Positions 36,005-49,019 are shown, counted from the first letter of the stretch. The stretch: DNA of 64,000 nt from Parascedosporium putredinis (GCA_949357655.1 CASHTG010000015.1:2728001-2792000); one strand, 5' to 3'. Notes: generated from the letters alone by a model not told the origin. Made by a program: numbers and translations.

Positions 36005-37905
36005 CGGGTCGTGTATCCAAGGGAACCGACGCTCTCCTCTGTTTTGTTTTGCGACAAGGGCTTGCGTTGCGGAATGGAGGGCAAGTTCGAGAACAAGGTG
36101 GGGCAGGTTCGCGATAGTTGCGAAGGATTGAGATTCTCAGAGGGGAAAGGAAAGAAGGTGGTTGCGTGTTCTGATCTCTCGGCCAGGAACAGTCGTGATG
36201 TTGTCGGAGAAATTGAAAAAGGGCCTCGGGACGGTTAATGGCCACGAAGGGGGAGGAGCCGGGACAAACAAAAGATGGAGGTGGGATGAGATGAAAGGGG
36301 GACGAGACGAAGCTGCTTCTTGTGGGTTGTGTGGGGACGTGTGGGAGCCGTTGACGGGGTTCATACTGCGGCAGGAGCACCTGAGCTGGAGAGTACATAC
36401 AAAACAAAACAAACCCTCCATGCCAGTTGAGGCGACTCGGGAGGAGCCAGTCCCTGCAGGATGGAACAAAGCACCCTGAGTACCTCCACTTCACCCCCTG
36501 CGATCAGAGCACACTGTCTTCTCGAGACCTGAGAGTATTAATACGGGGCATTCTCCATTTGATTCTTCTTCGAGGGCCGGATGTTGTGGTCTGCGCCACG
36601 ATTACCACGGATACCGGTACCAAAATGCCCGTTCGATTGAATCCGGGAGAGCATGGCGAAAGTTGGCAGCGGAGAGTTCAAGGGATCAATGCTTTTCACT
36701 CAAACAAACAAAGAAGCGCAGATTTCACGTAGATACATTGAACCCTTCCCCGTTCCCAAACTCTTGGGCAAGTTCCGCCAGGCACGACAAACGCAAGAAA
36801 GGATATTTTGTGCAATGCAGCCAGGGATCCTACTCTTGACACTCCAACACTCCAATGGAATAGAATATGCTTCGTACGTTCGCATTAATACTATTAAGAT
36901 TATTTGAGAAGCGTCCACTCCTGGTGTTGGTTGTTTCTCCACACTAGTCGTCCTCATTTTACAGGCAACCCTGCTCAATGCTTGTCCCCGTCGCCGAGAC
37001 AAAATCGACAAGGCTCTCCGCATTGGCCGGACGAACCTCCTTTGCTGAAGGGTTCCTGTGAGGTTAGTAGGTGGCCTTTGTCCCCCCTCTTTGCTTCAGA
37101 ACGAAATAACACGACATTGGCGTGAGTGTCGGTGTCGCGTTCGCAAGGGCGTAAATAAATATTGACTTAGCTGCAGGTACCAGGTGCTTTGGGACTGGCC
37201 AACCAAGTAACGCCGCGAGGTGCACCGGGTCATTTTTAAAAATTGAGATGCATCCAATGCATGAAATCCCTCTTGAGGATAATAATCACCGTCTTGGGAG
37301 AGAGGCCAGGCTCCGATGGCCCCAATATATGCGCGAAGCCGCGACGAAGAGCGTGTGCCTTTGGAAGCTTTAAAAGAACAAAGCTAGTAACGTCTCGCTC
37401 CTTCTCTGGAGATTTTCCCCTTCTATTTTTGACCCTAGCGTAATATTGGGAGTCAGTGCAAAAGAGGACCGGGACGACTGCGACCGAGCCGGGGTAGCCT
37501 AGCGGTTTCACATTATGCCAGGAATGAACGCCACGAATGACTTGAACCTCGAGCCCCACTATCATTTTGGGAGGGGCCTTGGACTTTTTGTCCACTCTTC
37601 GGACGCAAGCTGCTGAATGCCTCAGCGTTGAAAGGAACCTGGAATTTCTAACTTGTATTCTTACAGACGTCAAGATAAGGCGGTCGAGAGAAAAAGACCT
37701 CCCTCATAAATCGTACTCCTATCATAGCCATTGAAAAGGCTCATAAAGATGAAGAAGAAAAAGAACTCATATAAATAAGATAGTATGTCGGTATGAAGCC
37801 ATCGAGATGCACACATATCAGTTGCACCCGTGCCGATAATAGTAGAAATTTTCCCATCTCGTCTCATCTCAAGGCGGCCTAGTTGACGGCCTGAGAGAGA
37901 TGGTA
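36005..37905. other. Intergenic region between the NTF2-domain gene and the permease
   Basis: No coding region that I can support. The minus-strand frame at 37236-37673 (145 codons) is polar, without a recognisable domain, and is not called. The left part is the promoter of the NTF2-domain gene; the right end is the 3' UTR of the permease. Confidence 0.5.
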
Positions 37906-40053
37906 TTAGCAGAGGAATTTGTAAACCTTCTTCCAACGCGGCCACGCCTTCCGTTCTTCAGCTTCCTCGCCACCAACAATGGCAAGCTAAACTCTCTCCT
38001 ACCAGTATCGACGTCGAGGTCTTCGATCCGCACAACGCTAGTCCAATAATATATCTTGTGGAATATGTAGAAGCTGCACACAATTGGTGCCGCCAGATAT
38101 TTGAGGAAGAAACTCTCGGCGAGATCCCGAGCGGACATGTCTCTCCAACCTATGGGGAACGCGCCTACCCAAAACTGGGCAACCAGCACGATGATATTCA
38201 TGGCAAGGCCAACGTAGGAACCCGCGACACCAGCCTGGCTGCGGAAGGCGAGGTCTTCGACTTTGCGGCCCTTTGCGCCCACGCCTTGCGGAAGCGTATA
38301 TGGCAGAGGCAGATGGAGCCCCAGGTAAAGATGGACGACAGGCCCGACGAAGCTAGGAGCCAGTCGAGCACGGCGTCCTGGTTGTCCACCTCTGCAATAT
38401 ACGACAATAACCCAATAGTACCGGCGATGAGGATCGCGATCAAGGGCCTTCCCTTGTGGTCTATGTAAGCGAGGAAGGCCGGGGCGTGGTTTTGATCCGC
38501 CAGCGCGGCGAGCGTACGGGAGGAGCCGAAGACGGCCGAGTTTCCTACCGATAGGACGGCGATCAGGATGACGGCATTCATGACGGATGGGAGTACGGAG
38601 ATTTTGGCATTCTCAATCGCAATGACAAACGGCGACGCGTTGGCCGTGAGTCTCTGTGTGGAGTCTTCCGTCCCCTCGGAGAGGAGTCTCGGTTCATTGT
38701 ACGGCACCAAGAGGCCGACGAGGGTCAAGGCTACGATGTAAAACAAGGTGAGCCGCCAAAAGACTTGCTTCACGGCGGTAGGCAGGGATTTTCTAGGGTT
38801 GGCCGTTTCCGCGGCTGCTAGACCAACCAGCTCGGTGCCCGCAAACGAAAAGGCAGCGGTGACGAAGACGCTACAGAGCCCTTTGAAGCCGTTGTTGAAG
38901 GCCCCGGGCTCCTGCCAGAATCGGCCGCCGATATACCCTCCTCCCGGGTAACCCCGCAGTTGATGACGATCCCTAGTAGGCTTTGGGTTTGGAGCAGCTT
39001 AGGGTCAGTCTCATTTACTCTATATTCATGGGGGTAATCATGCTAGAAGAGGGGGAATTCGAGGTGCTTACATGAAAGCTATCACGGCAATCACCTTCAC
39101 CATAGCGAATGTAAACTCAACTTCACCGTAGCCCCGAACACCAGATAGGTTAGACGCCATCACGATGAAGAGGAAGAGCGTGACAAAGCCCGCCTTCTCG
39201 ATTTCCGAGTTCCAGTATGTAAGGGTTATGGATGCGGCAACGATCTCCAGTGGGAGTATTATGAGCCATTGTAGAGCATAGCTAGATAGCAAGAGAAAAA
39301 AAGAGGGGTCTTGTTAGCATTGCGACTCTAGGGGACGGCGGCAGGTTGAATCGGGAAGACGAGATGGAAGACGAAAGGAACCTACTTCCAGCCCATGGCA
39401 AAGCCCCATGAAGGGTCTAGGAAGCGCGTAGAGTATGCCGAGAACGAGCCAGCCACGGGAAAGCCACGGCAAGCTCGGCTAGAGCTTGGGTGGTGCAGTA
39501 GAGCATGATGCCGATCAGCGAAAAGGCAATAAGTAAAGATGCGGGGCCACCATGGTTGAGGGCCTGTCCTGACGCGACAAAGAGGCCAGTACCTATGTCA
39601 AGAAGGAGTCCGTCAGTATTGTTTGCTCGCAAAACGGAGATCTAAACCTTAACAAGCAAAAGTAAAGAGACCATCAAGGGGTGTGGGTAGTTTGAGGCGC
39701 GAACGCACCTATGGAGCCTCCGATAGCAATCATTTGGAGATGTCTGCCCTTCAGCTCGCGGGCTAGACCCGAGTGGGCCGTCTGGAGGGTAGCTTGGTGG
39801 ATATCGTAGTAGCGGACACCGGTATGGTTGGCCCTTCCGGCCTCGGCTCGCGCGGCAGCTTCCTCCTTGGGGTCGAGGGGGTTACACGCCGGCTCGGATC
39901 TCGCCTGAAGCTGTTCAAAAAGCGGGACGTGATACCCTCGGGTGGTACATCATCGTAGATGGGTTCCCGCATCGTATAACTGCTCCCCTGAGCTACCGAG
40001 TCCTCGCGCATCTTGAGGGTCGACATCTCGATATTAGAGCCCAGCGGCGCCAT
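37906..40053 (-). CDS. Amino-acid permease (AAT/YAT family, 12 TM)
   Basis: Plasma-membrane proton-coupled amino-acid transporter. After a ~90-residue cytosolic N-terminus with RELKGRHLQMIAIGGSIG, it shows the family signature GTGLF, ALAELAVAFP, FAMGWNYALQWLIILPLEI in TM3, then GAFNNGFKGL, FSFAGTELVGLAAAE and the long C-terminal helices. Introns are 39593-39708, 39282-39385 and 38981-39071. Five single-base losses break the frame: in G5 at 39877, GGG at 39457, CCCC at 38952, CCC at 38278 and near 37981. With them restored the coding length is exactly 614 codons and the protein ends ...WKKVYKFLC, a normal fungal permease terminus. Substrate cannot be told. The density of breaks could suggest a pseudogene, but their uniform direction points to sequencing error. 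Confidence 0.9.
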
Positions 40054-40395
40054 GGTGACATGTTACGCGGGCGACGAGAGGGCATTCGCGAAGAGCAAAA
40101 GAAGGGGGAAACGAAAGGCCGTTCGGAGTACACAAGCGTTGGAGACGGGGGCAAGAGATCACTGTCGGCGGCGGAACCCAGTAGTCGGGGTCTGCGGTCT
40201 GCGGTGAGGGGGCGAGAAGGCCGGTGCGACGATGGCGGGGCGGTCGACGAGCTGCGGCGCAGTTTCGCAAGAGCGCTGTCGACGTCTTAGAATGCGCGCC
40301 GAAGCCGACTCACAGCCGGCATGGCCTGCAGACGAGGCGGGAAGCGCCAGTAAACAAAGGAGGTGTGCGATGTGGTCGCAAGCCACTGGAGAGCC

Positions 40396-40413
40396 TTTTT
40401 TTTTTTTTTTTTT
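40396..40413. repeat. Poly(T) run of 18
   Basis: Homopolymer about 345 bases upstream of the permease start codon. Confidence 0.85.
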
Positions 40414-41513
40414 GGTCTCCTCCGATTTGGTCTAGAACAAGGAGCGATGCTGAACACCGAAAAGAGCGGACAGAGCTCGTCACGCGACGTTGTTCGAATT
40501 CGATTTGTCAGGTTCGGTATTCGAATGATGAGGCTAGGCCTTAAATAGGCTCTCGGAGTACGTTAAGTCGGAAGAGGGCTTTCAAAGAAAGACGTCGAGG
40601 TTTCCTTGAAGCTTAGAAGACCGTGGAGATTAACCTGGAAAATAAAATATAAAAAAATAAAAAGAGGAGAAAACGCCGTGCAAGGGTAGGAAAAGGGCGA
40701 GGGAATGGGAGGCGTCAAGCCTTAATGGCTTAGTCGCGTGGTGGGGAGAGAGTAGCAAGGAGCTAGGTTCGGTCTAAAATGAATGTGACGGTAGACGTTG
40801 CTTCGAGAAGTGGTGATGCAATCCAAGAACCAACGCCTACTCGGGCCCAGACCCAAGAGCACTAGATAGAGGGCTGGGAATAATCACGTCGATCATTGAT
40901 GGGAGACTCAGCCTATACGTGGTGGGAGAAAGGGTACATCTAGCCTACTCTATTTACATGGCGGACCAAAGGTACCTGCGGCAAAGGAGCGGGAACGGAA
41001 TGTTGGGGTTAGGTTGTTTGGTCAATAGCAGGGAACCTTGAAGAGCTCCGAGAAGCAGAGAGGCTGAGGGGTGGCGGACTGCGCTTATCACGGCGGAATG
41101 GATGGGCCATCAATGCAAGAGGTCGATGGGCCGAGAGACCTGAGCGGCAAGGCGGTATCGTTGCCGTTGTACCCTTTGTTCGAAGCCGCCGACAAATGGC
41201 GGGATAAAGAGGCGCGAAGATACTTTTGCTCGCCGAGGCGGAACACATCATCGATGCAGTGTTTACATCTAATGGTAGATGGATGTACGAGTAATACTCG
41301 TTGGATCCGGGGCTCTTATCTCAACGTCTAACTTTTGCTGTCGCCGTTCCCTCTGTGCTCCCATCACACCCCGAAAAAGGTAATCTCAGACCGCCTCCAA
41401 GTAGCCGGGAGCGCTTGGATATTGTCCCTCGACCCCCACACGCCCGTCGACTTTCCTGATTTGGCCAAGACCACGGATGCACTGAGCAGCAGTGCTGCTG
41501 CAGCCAGCATCGG

Positions 41514-41607
41514 CCTGGATAAGGAGTCGAATGTGGGAGCATCATTTCATTTCGTATCGACCTGGATAAGGAGTCGAATGTAGGAGCATCATTTCATTTC
41601 GTATCGA
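41514..41607. repeat. 47-bp tandem duplication
   Basis: Two head-to-tail copies, 41514-41560 and 41561-41607, differing at a single base (ATGTGGGAG versus ATGTAGGAG), followed by the first six bases of a third copy. The near identity implies a recent duplication. Confidence 0.92.
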
Positions 41608-44600
41608 CCTGGAGTGTGCAGTGCAGAGTGGTTGTCAGGCCGTCTTGTCATGCGGTCGCAGACTCGCTCGTGTGCGATTCACCCCTTGCCAGAAATACAA
41701 TTGATCAATAAACGGTATTTGGCCAGGCCTGTTGAGAAGAACGCCGACGGATACCGGCCACCGAGCTGGCTTTATCCCGATGCTGGAGGAAAGCTCGACT
41801 TGGCTCCGCAGACTAGATCTATTCTTCACACATCGCAGTCCGCTTTTAAGCCCCACATGGTCGCCGTTCGCAGTTGCCAAATGCGCCCGGTGTGCGGTGT
41901 GTCGCGGGATATCTCGTTCCCCTAACCCGCAAGAGGTGAGGAAGGAGAGAAATAAGAACCGTAGCATTTAAACACGGGCGCTCATGATCAATTTGATGTC
42001 AATTTCTATGCAAGCCCACGGGGTAGAAAGACCTCCAAACCCACCATGGACTCATTTATACAGATAATTCTTGGCCTGATATCCATCGATCTCGTAGATA
42101 ATGTGGCTCCTCCCTACCTCTCCCTTGAATAGCTACCAGCCATCGCTTGACCGGGAACCTCTTTAGGAGCATCGTCTCGAGAAACGGTGATTCAATACCA
42201 CAGACCCAGCACTGTGTCCAATGAGCGCGCCATTCCGAGGGAACTCGCCTTGACATACGCCTTCGCCCAGAACATTGCCTGCCCAAGGAGGATCATTGAT
42301 TGATCCAACAAGCCAAATGGATTGAGCCCGCGGAGACGTACCCATGCCCATGAGCCAGCTGCGGGGCCACAAGACTCTCTCTTTGGCATTTCCCCCTCTT
42401 TGTCCCCAGGCTCAACCTCGACACCTTAGCGTTCTCCACAAGTTCCCACGCTTCAATGACAGGGCATTTTTGGCTAGACCGAGTGCCGAATCATACCGGC
42501 TTTGGCGTCCACCGGCTTCTAGTGGCGTCATCGTCCGTTCCTGCCCCCGATCAAAACCTACGACACGACAACCCAGGCGAAACAGGGACCCAAAGGACGT
42601 CCGTTGTGGGGCTCTCTCCACCGGCGACGAGAGATTTCCCACGCTGTAGACTGGATGGACACAGCCCGTGCACCGTCTTTTCCCGATCACCATTAGCATT
42701 AGGCCCCGAGACGATTTTCACGAGATGCTCCATTGTGGCACACTCCGCTTCTAACCCCGCCGATATCGTGAGCCTGGCGTTTGAAAGCTTCTCGTCGCAT
42801 CTGAGGAGAGTCGGGCCACCCAGTCACGGAAGGGACCTACCCCGACATCGCGCCACACATTCAAACGCCACATTCTCCAAACCACCTCCAGAAGAGCCAT
42901 GCTGACCACTCTGCATATGTCTCTCGCTCCGCAAGTTGAAAGGAATGAAAAAGAGAGTGCAGGACGACTCTGTGCACGTCGGGGAAAATGATTGGTTCAC
43001 CCACAAGTCTCAGTTCAGACTCCCGTATTGCATTTCAGCATCTTCAGTATTGGCTCATTGGAACTCCTGATCGGCGCCCGCAGCCTCTCGACGAGAGATT
43101 TACGTATCCGTCCCCTCCTCCGTCGCCATGATTTGGACATCTTGGCAGGTTGTCTTCCTAGCCCCTGGAGCAAAACTGCCAGTCTTGACGCTCATGCAAG
43201 AAACTTAGCAGCTCTGCCACGTCTTACCATGGCCCGCGAGTACCCGTTGAACGAGTTTCTTCGGTCATGGAGGCAGGCGGGGGCAAAAAAGTAGGATATA
43301 TGTACTTCGTAGATGTGGTCGGGGTCGATGAAGGCGCTCCGGCGTCCAACTCCCAAAGTGCAATCTGCCCTTTTCTCTCCGCCTCCACCTTTTGAGGCTA
43401 TCTACTTGTCCCTCGGCAGAGATGCAAGAGAGAACATTGAAAGAGGAAGAGCCCAGCAATGGGGTGCGATTCAACGGGTCACAGGGCTCTCACATTCCAA
43501 ACCCCTCATCTCCTAGTCTCACCCTGCAGTCCGCCATGCGTTTGACACGTCAGTGATATATATTAGTAGTTCAGGATTATTGGCACATCTCATGGACGCC
43601 GGTACCCTCCAAAGTCAGCCACGCACTAATCAGAGGGCGAGAGACTGTGCGTGCTCTGCGGCTTGACAACCGAATCAGCCACGGATTCAATCATACGTCG
43701 ACGACCTTGGCCGGCTCATTCGCAACAGGATATGGGGTGCAAGTCCGAACCCCTCTCAATGAGAAAGAATCACGTACAATGGGAAAGAATCCCAGAGAAT
43801 TCATAGCCCGGTGGTTTATCTGTACTCCAACGGACAATCCTCGAGCATCTTCCATGGTACACGCGGGGAGGAAACCGCCGCTCGTGGCCGGTTTCCGCTC
43901 GGCCAGGTCTAGGGTAATACCAAGCCCTAAAATGTCTCACCGGGGATGAGCCAGTCAGAAGCGCCGCCGCCCAGAACGGACCGCCGTTCTTTTTTTAATA
44001 TTTTTCTAGCCACCTTCAGGCTCTTTATGATGGATGTTCGGTTTGAGAATGGCCATTGACTGAATGGACTCATTGAAACGAACATCTGAGACAAGGTGAA
44101 CGCAACGGGACAGGCGTGGGTCGCCAGCCTGGTCCATTCATGTTGAACGCACCACCATAGAGCCAACAATGCAGTTTTAGTTGAATCTTCGTGCATGGGC
44201 TCCTGTCCTGTTCCCGGGCAGCAGAACATTGAACTCGCCCATCGTTGGCCAGGCCAGACCAGACCTGCAGCGAGACTGGCCTCCAATTTTTGCACCCAGC
44301 GCTTGCCCATCCACCCCGTTCCTCCCTAGTCCGTGGGGATCTCGCGTCTGATTGCATCGTCAAATGGGCGTGCATAAAATTTCTGCCCAATTCAACTCTC
44401 TCGATGGTTCGACTGATGTTCGCCCCCCGCCTGCCCTAAACAGTCCATCTATCCTTTTTCTGCTTGGCTATTTCCCTTTCCCCCTCCTCCTGCTTCGATC
44501 ACTCGAGCATTGTAACACCATCCCTCTCTCGCCAGCTCTTCTCCCTCTTCCCGGTCTTTCGAACTGAAGAAGTAGAAGCAGTCAACACAAGAGTACAAGA

Positions 44601-45145
44601 AAGGAAGAAATCCGAAGAAACCAAAAATTTATGAGCCGAGAAAACTAGAGGAAAAGAAAGGGCTCTAAAAACCTGCCGAGTGGTGGCAGCACTGTTCCAA
44701 GTATAACGACAACCAAACGCCTCTAAGAGCATCGTGGTCGCCTCTGGACATATCTGCCGGCGGCTTCGACAACGAGCAAAGATCGAGGTGGGGGTTTTGT
44801 GGTACACAGCTTGAATACCGTTCAACCACTCTCAACGAAACATCAATCTTGACCTGAAGTCTTCCCACCAGGGAGATTTTCCTGCGTTTTCCGAAATCAT
44901 GAAGGTTCTACCACTCTAGACTCTTGAACCCGCGACTCGACCTTGTCCTATTTCTTCTTGCCTGCCGTCTACTTTTGTCTGTTTTCGTCACCACTTGCAG
45001 TCTCCCAAGGGCTTGAGACGGCGGAACCCACGTCGGATCGGAGCTCACCCTCAATCCCGTGCTTCTTCTTAGGAACACCGAAGAGCACCAAACGAAACCA
45101 ACATATTCTCTACACAGAGAAAGAACCAGACCGCCCAAGGAAGCC

Positions 45146-47575
45146 ATGTATCACCCACCGGAGCAGCCCGGCATCATTGATGGCCGCCTTCTCCACGCCT
45201 GTTTCCGGGAGTCGGAGAGATGCGAGATGGTCAGCTTGAGCCTCGAAGGGCTCCGCAATGCATTGGTGGAGAGCTTCCATGCCCACATGACGGCACTCGC
45301 GGAGGAGATCCGGTCTTCCGGTTCCATCATCCGGGGTCTCGCTGATCGGTCCCAAGTTCATCACCAACGAGCGCCAATTGTGTTGCAGTATCTTGATGTC
45401 ATCATCCCTTGTCTCTCCCGGTCACTGCACGATATCAACGGCTACATTGAGGATAGGACATCTTCCAAGGAGATTAGGTGGCGCAGGATGTACAACAAGA
45501 TGACGGAAGAGAGCGGTGGGATTCCCTCCCGCAGAGATTCGTCCTCTACAACAACTATCTAAAGTTGCTCTACCACCTCCTCACTAGGTAAGGCCTGCAA
45601 GACCCATAGGGCTTTTTTTTTTTTTTTTTTCTCCCAAACGAGTATACCCCACTACGTCAGATCGAGGCTTACACGAATGGGCCTTCTAGGAACCCAAATT
45701 TTGATCTTAATACGTTGGAGTTGTTGCGCAACCGCATCATAGAGCTCCGTGAGAAGCGCGGCATTCGTGAGTTGGCCAACAGCCTCCCAAGCCCTAATAT
45801 AACAAAATCCCACATGCTAACGGGTTCATCGGAAAGCCATGCCACCTGCTCCCTCCGGACCCCTCGTCAGATCGGAAATGGCGCTCGTCCCCATGATCCC
45901 TGAGCCTGTAAGTGTGACTCTTTGGCCCGGTCCTCAACTTGATTTTCCACCCGTTGTTCATGTTTGGTGATATTCATCATTGATGGTATCAACGCGGGGC
46001 TCTACTGTGATTTCTAACCTTCGCTCTAGGATGCGCACTGGTCGGAGCAGATCTTTTCCCTGCCTTTACCCTCACGGACAACTTTGAAGAACCATCGGCG
46101 GTAAGGATTACCTACCCCGGCCTCATCGGCCCACGGCCCCCAATGTTGTGCTTACAAGTATATTGATTGCTAACATTTCGCAACCTCGCCTTGGCAGATC
46201 CAAGTCTTATGGACCTCATCAACAAGCATCACAACCGCCTCTCCCTCCAGGCTCGACTATTCTGTTTCGCAGGTATGCCTTCCCCTTACTCCGAATACTT
46301 TTGTTTGTAAAAGCATTTGGCCCTGACTGACTTACGTTTCGGGGTTTTAGAAAATTCGACAATGATTCTCTCGCGCTCATCGCCTATCTCAACCCCGCGA
46401 ACAAGGCACCATATCTCATAATGCAAACCTACCACATGGGCTCGCAGTGGTTCTCCACCCGAGGGGTCCACGAACTTTGCATCCAGCGCAACCAAGGCGC
46501 CGTGGAGCTGCGGCGATGGAGTCGTTCTGAAGGGGTGGCCAAGTTATGGGCCACCCTTCACTTCATCACTTGGGAAGGTATGCCAAAACCACTCTCCTCC
46601 CCTCCACTGCATAGGTGCATAGGCGCGCGATTTTGGAACCCTCCTTTTCTTTTCGGCTTTTATATATGGCCTTGATTTTTGTCTTGGCAAAACTAACTAT
46701 TAGCCTTTAGAAATGGTTCTCTTTATTGCTCTTTCGCAGCCCTCAAAGCGCAAAACACATTGACGCTGGAGGTTGAGCCTGATGAGTACATTTTGAAAAG
46801 CGAGCGGCGTCTTTTCCAAGCGTAAGTTGCCGCAGAACAACCATCTTCAAATCAGCATCCTCCTAGCCAGCGTTTATCTATAATAGCAGATCTAACTTAT
46901 TTTGAATACAGACAAATCATCGACGACGGTTACAAGCACTCGCTAATTGTGTACGAAGACACAGCGAGCAAGGGCATGAGGCTGCATGCTGCGGTCTGGG
47001 AAGGCGAGCTTCAGCAATGTCCAGTGTGGACTGCCTTCAGTGAGTTTGAGATTCCAGAACCCTCCATCGTCCTCGCGAGTTCCTCTTCCACCGCTGCTTG
47101 CAGGACGTCTCGTTGTAGGAAATCTGCAAGGACAATTCACTGACGTTCCCGGTTATTAGTCACGCATCAATGCAACTCGCCAACGTGGGTGGTAAAGAAG
47201 ACGAAGCACCAGGTTTGGCTCAGGGAAGTCCAACTCTACGTTTTTTGCCAGACCTATCGCCAGCATAAGCAGCGGAAGAACCGAGAGGGTGCATTTGAAC
47301 TCAACTTTATCAACGAGAAGGGTAAGATACCAATGACACTCTTTCCTCTCGCCTCGCTGCCGCTTTCTCTCCAGTCCCTCATGGGGAGGAACTGTAAATT
47401 CTTTACTAACGATTCCTTTCGTTCCTGTCTCTTAGCTGCCTCCAAATTCCGAGATCTCTTTACCCGGCGCCTTCCTCGCCGACGAGTCATACCGATTCGG
47501 AAACTAATGGCGAGGCATCTCGATGATCGTCACCCTTTAATCTTTCATCAGCTTCTTGTTTTCTGGAAATCATGA
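45146..47575 (+). CDS. Nine-exon fungal protein of unknown function
   Basis: Exons 45146-45587, 45690-45907, 46030-46100, 46198-46272, 46351-46577, 46711-46821, 46912-47039, 47160-47321 and 47436-47575 give about 525 aa. The N-terminal third is alpha-helical (MVSLSLEGLRNALVESFHAH, GGIPLPQRFVLYNNYLK, LELLRNRIIELREKRGI). The C-terminal half is a compact globular region with GSQWFSTRGVHELCI, RLHAAVWEGELQQCPVWTAF, QLYVFCQTYRQHKQRKN and GAFELNF. I remember similar proteins as conserved hypotheticals of filamentous ascomycetes and know no function. Single-base losses are seen at 45524 (CCC) and 46722 (TTT); two more are needed in exon 2. The terminus is uncertain: a further lost C near 47463 would end the protein about 68 bases earlier. 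No signal peptide or membrane segment. Intron 1 contains a T18 run. Confidence 0.75.
45613..45630. repeat. Poly(T) run of 18 within intron 1
   Basis: The homopolymer lies in the first intron (45588-45689) of the nine-exon gene and may be miscounted in the assembly. Confidence 0.85.
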
Positions 47576-48750
47576 AGAGTCCGCAACAGGAGAATATCTC
47601 TTGCCCCGACCTGAACCATGGTCATGTTGACCACATTGAAAATGGTGGCCTGAGAGAAGTGCGCTTCTCGACCGTAGCACGACCACTGGCCTCCTTTTTC
47701 CTCTTCTTTGTCTTTTTTCTCTCCTTGACCCTGCCCCCTTTGTTCTTTTATCGACTCGACTCAGCTCAGCCCAATAATTACGATGGCAGCGTGGGCGCAC
47801 CGGACGCCTTTTTTCCTTTGTTAGCTAATGCTTATGGATCCACGAAGCTTATGCCCCCTTACGAAGTTAGATATGGATGAGACTGTCACTCTCGAGAGCG
47901 CTGGTCATACCTCGGCGCTAAATGTATGGGAAGGGAATGTTTGATTTTGTTTTGCTTCCTTTGTTTCGTTTCCCGCTCCCCCAATGTCTTGTTCCAGCCT
48001 TGTTACTCTTGGGAAGGATGCGCCCCTTTTCTTTTCTTTTTGTCTTTACTTTTGATAACGAATGTTAAGCGTGGTTCTACACGAAAGAATGCTTCAAGTC
48101 CACGGACGGAGAAGGAGTTTGCACAGGCAAATATGGCAAGAATGTACTCAGTTTAGTCGGAAGAGTGAAATGGAAAACGCTTAGCGAACTTGTGAAAATA
48201 ACAAACGATCCTATACTCAAGTTTCTGCGCCTTCTGATGTTGTATGGCGACGCTGATACGACATCAGACCCGTCATGCCTGTCACCCCGAGAAGGGCCCC
48301 GAGGATCATCAAGCCCCATATTAATGAAGAACGGGCGTGTATCCTAGCGAGTTGCTTGGCAAAAACTACTCAAAAGTTTTGGGAGGCGAGAGAGAGACGG
48401 GGAAAATGCCTTGCACGAAAGGGAAAAATAAGACAGTATAAACGCCATTTGCCTCCGCTAGAGAAAAGAAAAAGAGAGGAAAAAACGCCCAGTCAATATC
48501 AAAACGATGCGTACACAAACAGGAGCGGCAAAAAACAACAACGGGGTATGGACGCAGATACGGCTCCTGGATGTTTTCTCGAGAGCGCATGAGGCTACTC
48601 GTAATGGGGAGACTGGGTCCCGGCGACTAGTAAACTGTTGGCGAAAACAGAAAAATACCTGGACCTCTTGTAACAAGGGTCCATGGTATGGTGGAGAGGG
48701 GCTAGATCGATAGATAGAAAGAGGGAAGGAGAAGAGGGTAGTAGAGGTTT
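47576..48750. other. Intergenic region, convergent 3' ends
   Basis: The nine-exon gene (+) and the 89-residue gene (-) converge here, so the region should be two 3' UTRs and terminators. No coding region is recognised. Confidence 0.6.
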
Positions 48751-49019
48751 CTAGTAAGAAGCCAAGGTGATCAAGTCCTCGATAGCGTAGATGCGCGCAC
48801 CATGCCTAGATCAACATGCTTGGGCGTCTCGATCCCATGCTCCTTATCATGGCGGCTAGTGGGAGGGGTGCCCATGTCGGAGAGCGCGGTGCGAAGGCGG
48901 GTGCGCAGGCGACGTCGCTCTGCCTTATCGGCCGAGGTGGCGTCGGCGGCGGGCAGCGCAGGCTTCACGAAGGAGGCCTCGGTGGACTGAGAGGAGATGG
49001 AGGCTGCGTCAGAGGCCAT
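48751..49019 (-). CDS. Small conserved-looking protein, 89 aa, unknown function
   Basis: A single exon starts at 49019 with MASDAASISSQSTEASFVKP. It has a basic helix (ERRRLRTRLRTALSDMGTPP) and ends with a hydrophobic helix. In the raw sequence the frame closes early at 48771. Adding one base at the CC pair of 48805-48806 gives HGARIYAIEDLITLASY and a stop at 48751, which looks like a real C-terminus, so that reading is preferred. No domain is recognised and there is no signal peptide. It is likely cytosolic or nuclear. Confidence 0.6.

Larger units (their letters stand above)
40054..45145. other. Gene-free region (about 5.1 kb)
   Basis: Shared upstream space of the permease (-) and the nine-exon gene (+). 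No coding region is recognised. It contains a T18 run at 40396-40413 and a 47-bp tandem duplication at 41514-41607. Many short frames exist, none with protein-like composition. Confidence 0.55.

Noticed and set aside
37487..37560. tRNA-like stretch (GGGGTAGCCTAGCGG...)
   Set aside because: The start resembles a tRNA D-arm, but there is no TTCRANYC T-loop at the right distance and no cloverleaf closes.
37236..37673. Minus-strand open frame of 145 codons
   Set aside because: No domain, no intron signals, and no partner exons; I could not tell it from chance.
28189..40053. Programmed ribosomal frameshifting as the cause of the repeated -1 shifts
   Set aside because: The sites share no slippery heptamer or downstream structure and occur in unrelated genes; lost homopolymer bases explain them all.
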